From contig BJOX01000028.1 in NCBI GenBank assembly GCA_009731375.1, forward strand, positions 753,047 to 817,046: 64,000 nt of DNA, read 5' to 3'. The stretch's first letter is position 1. Every line of letters starts with the position of its first letter. The translations under genes were made by a program, and so were the position numbers. The notes beneath the pieces are model-generated. The model was not told the origin of the DNA and did not search any database. It saw only the letters and a list, made by a program, of their open reading frames with translations. Below are positions 22,118 to 30,426 of the stretch, piece by piece. Origin of the DNA: Paulinella micropora. Its lineage: Eukaryota > Cercozoa > Imbricatea > Euglyphida.

Positions 22118-23352
22118 TCCTCTACGAAGTTAGCGATAATATTGATATTTCCTCCTCCACCAGCAGAGACAGACTTCTGCATAAAAGTTAATACATCACT
22201 CGGCGATAGGTATATATCATAACTTCTAAGATTGATTTGTTGAGTTGATTGAGAATTTACATAAAGTTTAAAAATTGTTGTTCCGTTTGCGATAGCACTC
22301 GCCTTTGTGTCAGTATCTACAATTGAATACTTAGAATCAACATCTGCAAAACCTGCTCCAGTTAGTGTTCCATTTAATACCATTCTGACAACATTCGACT
22401 TAGTATCTTCATTTGTAATACTTATCAAAGTTGGATAAACATTTGAATAATTTGTTAAATTAGCACCGCCCGCATCAAATGTTGCTTTATTCCTGATACT
22501 AATAATAGGACTTTCAGTGGTGTTTGCTGCTTTACTTCCTTCCACTTCGTTTGTTATACTTGTGTTTATCGTATTCGTTCCCTCAATGAATAAACTGGCA
22601 CTCGCTGTTTTAAGAGATTGTATTCCAGTCGCTGCATCATTTCTCATTGCTGCAGTAAAAGGTAATGTCGTATTTCGTAGGCTTACACCATTATTAGCAT
22701 TCGCATAGTCAATCATATGAACTAATTGAAATAATCCTGTTATGGGATTTTCAATATAAAACTTAATAGCACCAAAACCTAAATATTGAAATTGGATTTG
22801 AAATACATTTCCTTTACTCCAGTCTAAGTTTGGCATAGCCGAAGTTCCATCGCAAGGGTCGTCCCAGTCTTCTTGGTCAATATAATCTGCAGCACCTCCC
22901 GCATAATGTGCGATATTCATTCCTGCTTGATTTTTGTAAAAATAAAATCCATCGTTAAGGTCATTTCCTATTCCAATATATGAATAGTAATCTTTTGTAT
23001 CGTCCGTTGTCCATAGAGCAGTAAAGCGGGCTAGGACACCCATTCCAGTTCTATATTTTATTCTCCTTTTACTTACCAGTCTAGCATCTGCCGTAGCATC
23101 AGCAGTTGTTTTCAATTCAGCCATATTATTCAAAAATGACACAGACGATTTTGTTTCTGTTTTTGTCCATATCCTAGTATTAATTGTATATGGAAAGATT
23201 TCTTGTAATACTGGTGTTAATTGACCTACTACTGCTTCGCCAAAAGCGGTTTTTGAATTATTTGTTTCAATATCACCATCATATCCAACCCTGACGTTTA
23301 TAAATTCTCCGTCAGGATTTTGTGCGATTAAATTTCTCTGGTGAGTAGTCAT
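22111..23352 (-). CDS. Putative PLV virion beta-structured protein
   Basis: 413 residues, intact frame. The sequence is rich in Asn, Thr, Gly and Ala and alternates hydrophobic and polar residues, as in beta-rich capsid or attachment proteins. A central part (GVLARFTALWTTDDTK, then YIGIGNDLNDGFYFYKN) resembles structural proteins seen in PLVs and algal giant viruses and some phage fibres. It ends with a glycine-rich run and NIIANFVEDQ. It lies just downstream of the capsid gene in the same direction. I call it a virion surface or minor structural protein; the exact role is unknown. Confidence 0.6.
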   Translation of the reverse strand: MTTHQRNLIAQNPDGEFINVRVGYDGDIETNNSKTAFGEAVVGQLTPVLQEIFPYTINTRIWTKTETKSSVSFLNNMAELKTTADATADARLVSKRRIKYRTGMGVLARFTALWTTDDTKDYYSYIGIGNDLNDGFYFYKNQAGMNIAHYAGGAADYIDQEDWDDPCDGTSAMPNLDWSKGNVFQIQFQYLGFGAIKFYIENPITGLFQLVHMIDYANANNGVSLRNTTLPFTAAMRNDAATGIQSLKTASASLFIEGTNTINTSITNEVEGSKAANTTESPIISIRNKATFDAGGANLTNYSNVYPTLISITNEDTKSNVVRMVLNGTLTGAGFADVDSKYSIVDTDTKASAIANGTTIFKLYVNSQSTQQINLRSYDIYLSPSDVLTFMQKSVSAGGGGNINIIANFVEDQ

Positions 23353-23395
23353 CTCTTGTGTATATAAAACAAAAAAAATATTTTTTTTTATTAGT

Positions 23396-23455
23396 TTTGA
23401 AACTTTTGTAAAAGTTTCACCAAACCTTTTGCTGAAAGATTTTTAAAATCTTTCT
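23396..23455 (-). terminator. Two AT-rich hairpins after the capsid gene
   Basis: GAAACTTTTG/TAAAAGTTTC and GAAAGATTTT/AAAATCTTTC are near-perfect hairpins placed directly after the capsid stop codon at 23454. Hairpins at transcript 3' ends mark polyadenylation in mimivirus-like viruses, so a transcript-end role is plausible here. Confidence 0.5.
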
Positions 23456-24934
23456 ATGACATCAAAATTTCAACTCCTTTAACAAGCACACTACGTTGAA
23501 GAATGGCGAATGTGTAATGGTTAAGATTAGTTACGCCAGCACCACTCGCATTATTAGTTGTAGTTGAAACGAATTCATATCGCCTCTCAGTGTCTAGGCT
23601 TAAACCGCTCACCTCATAGCCGTCTGTGTCCTTATCGCACAGCGGGCGGTTATTGTCCAAAGTATCTACATGGAACCAGTTGTAATGATAGACATCACTG
23701 TTTAGGATAGCACTTCCCTTCAACTTATCCTTCAAAATCATATAGTCTTCATTCTCAGAAGTGTCAATGTCAAATTGTTGAAGACGAGAGCCATCCAGAG
23801 TTGTATAATATGAAATAATCTTTGCATCCGCTCTGTTATCATTATCAAAAGAAGTATTAGCACTCTCAGTGAAATGAAAGGCTGAAGTATAAATACGACG
23901 AATTCTTTCACCCTGCGAGCGGTTCATCTTAATAACATAGTTCTGTTGGTTTGTTTGAAGACTTTGCTTCCAAGCGATAGGATACTCAATCTTAAATGGA
24001 AAGCCTTCACCCGCAATCTTTTGCTGGACACCAAGGATGACATTTGGGTCAGTCTCAATAGCAAGGAATAAATTTAGGTTTGAGACAATAGCACCAGTGG
24101 TAGTAGCCGCTGCACCAGTGGCAATAGAACTCACATCAGTACCATAGAATTAAGAGCGGTTGGTTTCAGCCCACACAATCCGCATATCCAAAATTTCATT
24201 AAACCCGATAGTCTTATCCAGTTCAAAAATAGTGCCAAACAGCATACCCAAAGGAAACTTAAAATTAATAACAGGGGTGGCAGTATTATTACCCCCACCT
24301 TCAAAATACTTAGCCTCCTCAAAAGGAACATTAACAAGGCTATAGGTTCCAGCAGTGCTATCAGCGAGAGCGGTATCATCATTACGGCGGGCATTAACAA
24401 GAGGCACTTTGTAATATCCTTGAACTGCACCCTTAAGACCTGCAACATCTGCCGCATCAGTAATTGTTTTTCTTTCCGCTACGGTTCCAATTTCAACTTT
24501 TCCAGCATTACACTTTTGAAGCATAGCACCACTACCCACACCAGCACCATGATTTTCAAGTGCCATAAATTTTTCATACTTCATTTCTAGTTCCATATAA
24601 CCTTTGTGTAATTACCCACATGTTGAAGATTACACAGATACTGCACGCTTCGGCTTCGCAATTCAATAGTTTTAATCATAAACAGACAATCCATATAGAT
24701 ACGATTGTAGCGATTAGCACCACCCGCACCAGACGGAGTGTAAGTAAATCGCAACACACTCCTCGCAAGTTTCAAAGGACGAGTAGGAATTTCAAATGTG
24801 TTTTCCATACCACCAGCAGTAGTAAGTGCGACAGGTTGCGAGCCTTCACGAGTGGTAAGTTTAGTTAATTCATACTTACCAGTGAGCAGTTCCTTAGTCT
24901 GATGGACTAGTTCTCCTCCGTATTGGACAGGCAT
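23454..24934 (-). pseudogene. MCP: PLV major capsid protein, one frameshift and one stop
   Basis: Three blocks form one ~490-residue protein: 24934-24587, 24596-24150 and 23454-24134. The first begins MPVQYGGELVHQTKELLTG and matches the start of double-jelly-roll capsid proteins of PLVs and virophages, including the membrane-of-capsid segment with ENTFEIPTRPLKLARSVLRF. A 1-nt shift separates the first two blocks near 24590, and a TAA at 24150-24152 interrupts the frame between the second and third. The end (VLVKGVEILMS) is followed by paired hairpins. Family assignment rests on sequence style, size and position next to penton and protease. Confidence 0.85.
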
Positions 24935-25021
24935 TTTTTGTTTTGTTTTTGAAGTAGTGTAAGTTGATTAATACACGAAATATATTTATAGAAAAAAATA
25001 AATAATTAAAATAAATATCAA

Positions 25022-25834
25022 TCACTTGGATTTCAGCAAATTGAAGAATGAATTAAATAAACTAAAATAATTAGTTTCACGATAAACCAATAATGTCATA
25101 ACTATTCCCAAACCATTAAGATTTATTGCTTGGTCGTTTTCGTCCGTCAAGTAAAACCTGAATACGTTGTTTGAATTAGCGGACAATGTTTTACCATACT
25201 CAGACCCGCTTCCATCATAGATAACAGAACCAAAAGGAATTTCGTTTGCTGTATATATTTCTTGAAGCACATGATTATCACCTTCATTCACCAAATCCGA
25301 TTGAAGATACAAAGTTTTTTCACCAGTTAAAATAATTACATTCGGCGATTTAATAAAATCATTTGCAAAGAAATATGTTGAATTTCTATCAAAACCCATA
25401 ACCTAATGAATACGGGTATCAGCATCAAATATAAACCGCGGTTGAATACCTCCGTTATTTGAAACACTGAATGTTAATTTACCATCCTCCGCTTCTGTGT
25501 TTGTATTGTTGCTTGAGACAACATAAGTATAGTCATTCGGACTTTCTGCCGTCAATATCTCAGATAGTTTATTTTTTAAGTTGTTCATTGTGTAGTTGCC
25601 CTCTGGTATTGTAATTAAAGACTCATACCCGTCTTCGGATAATGTAAAAGTATTATATGGTGAAGCCACAGAGTAATACGATTTCGGCGCATAAATATGA
25701 AGAATTTTACAATGTGTGGGATTGTCTAGTCCCTTCATATTGACTTCGTGTGTGAAGTCGCTGTCTGTTCCCGTTATTCTATTTTTACTATTTATGTAAT
25801 AGATACCCGAACTTCTTCCTCCCTTGTACTCCAT
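25022..25834 (-). pseudogene. PLV penton (minor capsid) protein with internal TAG
   Basis: Two blocks, 25834-25403 and 25399-25022, are in the same frame and separated only by a TAG at 25403-25405. The first starts with MEYKGGRSSGIYYINSKNR and has NPTHCKILHIYAPKSYYSV; the second begins after the stop with VMGFDRNSTYFFANDF. This arrangement (N-terminal 'YYINS.NR', mid 'LGF' motif) is that of the single-jelly-roll penton proteins of PLVs and virophages. Expected length ~270 residues agrees with the joined span. It is encoded directly upstream of the capsid gene in the same direction, as is usual. Confidence 0.82.
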
Positions 25835-25875
25835 CGTAGGTGCTTTTTATAAAAACCACCTACAACCTCAAAAAT

Positions 25876-27903
25876 CTATATATTAGAAAATATCTTGTAC
25901 AAAAAGGTGTCAAATCCATAACCATTCTGTGATTTTAACTTTTCTGCTTCGCTTTCTTTTAAATCTGTATAACCACTAGCAACTTAAATCGCACTCCTTT
26001 CGCCCGCTCCATTAAAAATCTCATAGCAAACCATCCGCAGGTATCACTGGTATCGCTCTGCTCTTTTACTTGATTAACCTTCATTAATAAATAACTATCG
26101 GGGTGGCTTTTATCTATTAGTCGTTTCATTTGTTGTTGGAAGTCTTCAGTAGGTTCATAAAGTGCTAGCGGGTCATACACTTCAACACTCCTGTCTTTAT
26201 CTAGACTTATCCATACGGCCATCCAGTGCTGGCCTTTTTTGGTGCTCGGGTCGGTATTCATTATAAATCCGTATCGCTTTCTGCTTCCGGGCTTCAACTT
26301 GTAGATTTCATCACTGGCTATCGCACCAAGATACCATCCATATTTTTTCATTATTTCATCTATTTCATTAGTCATTAGTCCCCGCCCCTCACCCTGCTGT
26401 GGCTCCTCTGGCGGGGGCTCCTCTGTCTGTGGTTGTGGCTCTGGCTCTGGTTGCTGTGGTTGTGGCTCTGGTTGCTGTGGTTGTGGCTCTAATGGCTGTG
26501 GTAGTTGTTGTGGCATTCCCTCGTCAATATTTAAATCCGTTGAAACTTGTTTATCCACATTTGGGTCTATTGTCATTTTGTTTGTTAGAGTATTTACAAA
26601 ATCATGTTTGTTCATTGTGGGTTTCCAATCTTTGCGGGCTAAGTATTTTTTTATTTTCGCTATTGAAAATACTTTATCAATTAATTCTTCTAATGTCTTC
26701 GCTCCACTACCTTTTTGCTCATTAATACCCATATACTCTTCATATCTAGCATAATCCGCCACTTTTCTTTTTACGTTTTCCTTTTCATTTCCAACATCAA
26801 TATTAAACCTTTTAATCATGTCAATAATCCACTTTGAAGTGTCTTTGTAATTTAATTTTTTATGTCCATCACTATCTAGTCTCTTTTTTAAAGCCTGTGC
26901 TAACTCTTTTATAGTAATGTTTGGGTGATAAGTTTTTGAAAATGCTGATATTAAAAATTGATTAATTTGTAAATGTTCAAAATGCTTACCCTTTTCTTCT
27001 GCTTTCTTTTCTTCCTTTTCAAGTTTTTCTTTATATTCTTCTGCTAACTTTTTCTGTTCCTCTAAAGATGTCGCTGTGGCTATAGCCGTCTGAATATCTT
27101 GACTGGCTTTTTGTAAGTCTTTACGACTCATCTTTTTTATGAACTTATCTGTATATCCTGCTAATTTCAGTGTTTCAATATCTTTCTGCTTTTGCTTTTT
27201 TTCTTCCTCATATTGCTCTTTCGTTTTCAATGGTGCTTCATCTCCTAAATTAGGTAATGGCGGTGCTTGTGGTGGTGCTCCTAATGGCGGTGCTTGTGGT
27301 TGTCCCTGCTGTGGTGGCATAATATATTGATATTGTGGTGGCGGTGGTAATGCCTGTATCCTATTTTTTCTATCTTCTTCATATTTTGCATCATCTATGA
27401 GTTTTTTGCTCCCTTCTTAGTTCTCTTGCTTTTTGTTCTTGTCGTTCCTTGATATCGGATAGTTCATTGCGGTGTATCCTTGCTAACTCATCCTGCCTTT
27501 CCTTAGTATCTGCTATGTCTTTTCTTTCTTGCCTCTTCTTTTCTTTTTCAGCATCAACTCGTGCTTTTTTTCTCTTTTTGGTCAATCTCATCAATCTTTT
27601 CGTATTTCTCCTTTTTGAGTTTGTCTAAGTGGTCATTAATGGCGGTTCTAGTATTTTGTTCAATCTCCGAACTCTGGACTTTTCTTAAGTCTTCCTTCTT
27701 TGTTTTTTTCTTTGCTTTTGGTCTGCTCAAGTATTTCATAAAAAGTTTAACAATTTGAAGTGTGCTCATATCATTTGTCTTTTTACCGAAATTAAGATAA
27801 TATTTTTTACCCTTCTGGATAATATACGGCTTCCCGCTTTTATTTCTATAAACCCGCGGGGGTCTTACCTTAGGCTTCCTTGTTTTTTGGTTTTAGCAAC
27901 CAT
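25876..27903 (-). pseudogene. PLV maturation cysteine protease (Ulp1/adenain-like), frameshifted
   Basis: The main frame 27320-25959 has a Gln/Pro-rich start, a helical middle, a Pro/Gln/Glu linker and a C-terminal protease domain with His in GQHWMAVWI, Asp in VEVYDPLA and Cys in DTSDTCGWF, the adenain/Ulp1 triad. Upstream coding continues in two other frames to the ATG at 27903 (segments VYRNKSGKPYIIQKGKK and MSTLQIVKLF), with shifts near 27880, 27565 and 27410, all beside A or T runs. The C-terminus also changes frame near 25975; the better ending stops at 25876. The enzyme would mature the capsid. Confidence 0.87.
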
Positions 27904-27931
27904 TATATACAAACAAAAAAATATTTCCATT

Positions 27932-28055
27932 TGATATTTTAGAATTGCGTTTCGTGCTGTCGCACTCTCACTTATTCTAAAACATCGTTTCTTCTTTTTC
28001 CAAAAAATAAACTGGGTTTCGATGTTTGTTGAAGACGTAGTCTGAAACAAATATC
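27932..28055 (-). repeat. PLV intergenic inverted-repeat element, copy 2
   Basis: Same architecture as the copy at 21495-21619 but in the opposite orientation: on the minus strand it ends in ATTCTAAAATATCA about 30 bases before the protease ATG. It fills the space between the basic virion protein and the protease gene. Confidence 0.8.
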
Positions 28056-28059
28056 TTCA

Positions 28060-28383
28060 TTAAAACTTGAGTGCTTCTCGCCCTCTCTGCTTACCATACC
28101 CCAGTCTTGATGCTACAGCACCAACACTACCAGCGTAAGGTACCCCAACGCTACTTAATGCTCCCGCAGTCCTAGAGATTAACTTATTATTGCCAAGAAA
28201 TTTATCAACAGCCATTGCGGTTTTCCCAACTTTTTGCCAGTTGATTTTACCGCCAGCCTGTCCCTTGCCTCCTTGCTTCTTCTTGCGACCAGTCTTCTTT
28301 TTGCCTCCAGCCATTATGCTTGAGTTAATAGTTCGTTTGCCGATTGTTGGAATGACTTCAACACGAGTTGTTTTAACTACCAT
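28060..28383 (-). CDS. Small basic PLV virion protein with hydrophobic tail
   Basis: 107 residues. A lysine/glycine-rich segment (MAGGKKKTGRKKKQGGKG) follows a short N-terminus that could be cleaved, and the C-terminal half is small-residue-rich and amphipathic (AGALSSVGVPYAGSVGAVAS). Similar short basic proteins occur in PLVs and virophages next to the protease and ATPase and recall adenovirus core/minor proteins. The intact frame lies between the ATPase and the protease. DNA condensation or membrane interaction is inferred, not shown. Confidence 0.6.
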   Translation of the reverse strand: MVVKTTRVEVIPTIGKRTINSSIMAGGKKKTGRKKKQGGKGQAGGKINWQKVGKTAMAVDKFLGNNKLISRTAGALSSVGVPYAGSVGAVASRLGYGKQRGREALKF

Positions 28384-28427
28384 AAAAGATAGTGAAATAT
28401 ATAATACAGAAAAAAATAATTATTTAA

Positions 28428-28550
28428 GATATTTTATTCTGACTTCGTCATCATAAAACATCGTTTTTTTTTTTTTTTTTGCTTTAATGGTTTCCGATGT
28501 TTGAGAATAAACGAGAGTGCGTAGCACGAAGTGAAATTCTCAAATATCAT
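28428..28550 (+). repeat. PLV intergenic inverted-repeat element, copy 3
   Basis: Same order of parts as copy 1 and in the same orientation. The inner T-run is expanded to 16-18 bases. Its right end overlaps the stop codon of the packaging ATPase (28547). Confidence 0.82.
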
Positions 28551-29365
28551 TTTAATCTGAAATTGAAGTTTTTTCTTAACTCATCATCAACACTTGAGAC
28601 ATAAAGAAAATTAAACCTCTCCTTTGTTGCTTCGTGATACTTTTGAAGAAAGTAATCAAAGTCAAAAGATAAGTCTAAGTGTTTATACACGAGTTCCATT
28701 TTGTCCTGAGACTGGCTTGGAAAGATTAATAAATAATCTAACTGCTTAATGGCTTCTGGCCGTAGGTCGTTTAAATACTGACTAGACATAATAACCTTAC
28801 TTTTATAGTGTCTGTTCTTTTTTAACAAATCACTTACGGACTTGTCTCTTAATCCACTCCCTAAATCATCCAAAACGAAAACAACCTCTGGAGAAATATA
28901 CTTGCTGGGTCGTTCTTTCTTCTCACCTCCTTCTTCTTTTTTCTTTTCCTTTCCGAAATAAAGAAATTGTGGCTTCTCTATTTCTTCTTTGTCCTGTTTT
29001 ACTTCTCCTTCGTGTTGCTCGTCATGTCTGTTCAGTTTGTCTAACTCGTAATCAATAACATTTACACCATCTGATTTAAGAAAGGTGTATATTGCCATCG
29101 GGTTGCCTCTGTTCTTAAAGTGCTTAACCATTGCTTTATAAATGTAGTCCTTGTGAATTGTTGAAGCAATAATTACAAAACGGGTTTTTCTGTCTGTAGT
29201 CCGTTTCAGTATTTCAAAGAGTGCTGTCGTTTTACCGCTCTTCTTACGGGCAAGCAAAAATATGTTAGCATACGGCTCATTGAATAATTTATAACCTTTT
29301 GCTTTTTTGTTTCCATCCCCCTCTTGTTTTACTGGCTTCACCTTGACATTATTAATCTTCATCAT
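28547..29365 (-). CDS. PLV genome-packaging ATPase (FtsK-HerA, A32-like)
   Basis: 272 residues from the ATG at 29365; the longer frame up to 29410 would need a TTG start. Walker A is LARKKSGKTTALF (residues 38-50), Walker B is EVVFVLDDLG (160-169), and KVIMSSQYLNDL resembles the arginine-finger/sensor strand of A32 ATPases. An acidic-basic insert (EEGGEKKERPSK) lies just before Walker B. The enzyme drives DNA into the capsid. The frame is intact, unlike most large neighbours, and the stop runs into repeat copy 3. Confidence 0.93.
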   Translation of the reverse strand: MMKINNVKVKPVKQEGDGNKKAKGYKLFNEPYANIFLLARKKSGKTTALFEILKRTTDRKTRFVIIASTIHKDYIYKAMVKHFKNRGNPMAIYTFLKSDGVNVIDYELDKLNRHDEQHEGEVKQDKEEIEKPQFLYFGKEKKKEEGGEKKERPSKYISPEVVFVLDDLGSGLRDKSVSDLLKKNRHYKSKVIMSSQYLNDLRPEAIKQLDYLLIFPSQSQDKMELVYKHLDLSFDFDYFLQKYHEATKERFNFLYVSSVDDELRKNFNFRLK

Positions 29366-29377
29366 CTTATATATTAA

Positions 29378-29432
29378 GCAACGAATTCGTTGCGGATAAA
29401 TCCGCAACAATCTGGGTAGGTTTCACCTACCC
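29378..29432 (-). terminator. Cluster of perfect hairpins
   Basis: Three dyads follow one another: GCAACGAATTCGTTGC (29378-29393), GTTGCGGATAAATCCGCAAC (29389-29408) and GGGTAGGTTTCACCTACCC (29414-29432). The first two share a GTTGC arm, so they are alternatives. They lie between the stop of the 29427 gene and the ATPase start, where a transcript end and a new start must both occur. Confidence 0.55.
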
Positions 29433-29789
29433 TACGAATTCCAAACACACAACAATTCGGCCTGCTAAATTTCCTGTGTCAATATTTCCGCTGTCAGTTT
29501 CAAGGACTTTAAATGTATATTGTCCGTCTGTCCATCCGACAACACCCAAATTATAACTAAGGTTTGAAATGTTTGCTGTGGTGCTGTCCGCAAATGTTCC
29601 AATAATTCCAATTCTATCCATGTAAAGAATTCTGGTTTTTGTCTCGGTCTGGTCGTTCATATAGTGGATAAATTTTACATTCATTTTGGTGGGTGTGAAT
29701 GACATTTGGATATTTTTATTAAATGTTTTGCTTCCTCCAGCAAAATCATTGCTCAGAAAAATAATCTTTTGGTATTTGTGCTCCGTCAT
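29427..29789 (-). CDS. Small PLV beta-rich protein of unknown function
   Basis: 120 residues from the ATG at 29789 (MTEHKYQKIIFLSNDF). Predicted mostly beta strands, with a central MNVKFIHYMNDQTETKTRIL and a C-terminal RIVVCLEFVG. The last strand overlaps a strong hairpin. No family is recognised. It lies among virion genes in the same direction, so a minor structural protein is the best guess. Confidence 0.55.
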   Translation of the reverse strand: MTEHKYQKIIFLSNDFAGGSKTFNKNIQMSFTPTKMNVKFIHYMNDQTETKTRILYMDRIGIIGTFADSTTANISNLSYNLGVVGWTDGQYTFKVLETDSGNIDTGNLAGRIVVCLEFVG

Positions 29790-29795
29790 TCTATA

Positions 29796-29818
29796 CAAAG
29801 ATTTTATAAAAATCTTTG
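29796..29818. promoter_or_regulatory. Hairpin between divergent PLV genes
   Basis: CAAAGATTTT and AAAATCTTTG pair across a 3-base loop. It sits exactly in the 44-base space between the start of the leftward gene (29789) and the start of the rightward cysteine-rich ORF (29834), so it may belong to a shared control region. Confidence 0.45.
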
Positions 29819-29833
29819 AGCAAAAATATACAA

Positions 29834-30082
29834 ATGTTAATAATATTATTGTTTGTGTGGTCTGTGTTAGGTCGGACGGCCTGCGACTTTTACTCGCGGG
29901 TCAGTGAGAAAAAAAATGAGAGTTTTGTTTATTGTATAAAGCAAGGTATTGAAATAAAATTTAAATGTGTGTATAAGCCTATGAGTGATTGTTGTGTTAG
30001 TTTTGATGAAGCCATTCCTTTAATTTGCTCAAATGATGCTATGTGGTATAAAACTCAAGTATATGAATGTTCATTTCTTTGA
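29834..30082 (+). CDS. Secreted cysteine-rich small protein, antisense-oriented in the virion cluster
   Basis: 82 residues from the ATG at 29834. The first ~18 residues (MLIILLFVWSVLGRTA) form a typical signal peptide. The mature part holds seven cysteines (CDFY, YCIK, KCVY, DCC, ICS, ECS), suggesting a disulfide-rich extracellular or lumenal domain. It is the only rightward ORF inside the leftward structural module and overlaps the 3' end of the membrane-protein gene by 12 bases. No family is recognised. Confidence that it is a gene rests on the signal peptide and the cysteine pattern. Confidence 0.55.
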   Translation: MLIILLFVWSVLGRTACDFYSRVSEKKNESFVYCIKQGIEIKFKCVYKPMSDCCVSFDEAIPLICSNDAMWYKTQVYECSFL

Positions 30083-30426
30083 GCTAGAAGGTGATGGAAG
30101 GCAAATTCCTATGAGTAAAGTCAAAATTCCGACATAAGTATTAGCAACCTCGCACGGTAAGTTCTTTTCAGATAGCCTCACGATACAAAGTGTTATAATG
30201 GCAATAATGATACCCATTTGAAATAAGTATTTAATTAATCTGCTGTCTGTCGGTCTGTTTTTTATACAACAACAATTCCAGTTATCTTCCAATTCGTGCT
30301 CTATTTTTTTTCCTCAGTCTTTAGTTCTACTTCAAGAACACGAGACTTTAATTCTGGAGTTAGTTCGCCATCCATATCCATAATAGGTGGTGGTCTGTGA
30401 AATCTGGTTGTATTATTGTTTGACAT
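30071..30426 (-). pseudogene. PLV two-helix membrane protein, one frameshift
   Basis: The ATG at 30426 opens MSNNNTTRFHRPPPIMDMDG, an acidic helix follows, and a run of eight A (plus-strand T at 30304-30311) ends the frame in TAG. One more A would join it to the frame 30292-30071, which has two membrane segments (YLFQMGIIIAIITLCIV and TYVGILTLLIGICLP) and a PSPSSSKK tail. This layout, with the second helix ending in G..LPSP, is typical of a small membrane protein found in PLVs, virophages and algal viruses. The start overlaps the end of the fibre gene. Confidence 0.75.

Noticed and set aside
18219-25834. Reassignment of TAA/TAG to Gln in the PLV
   Set aside because: Three TAA and one TAG interrupt genes where Gln would fit, but TGA also interrupts the fibre frame, and TAA is a sensible true stop for the gene ending at 22111 and for the polymerase (TAATAATAA). 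Homopolymer shifts occur as well. General decay or sequencing error explains this better.
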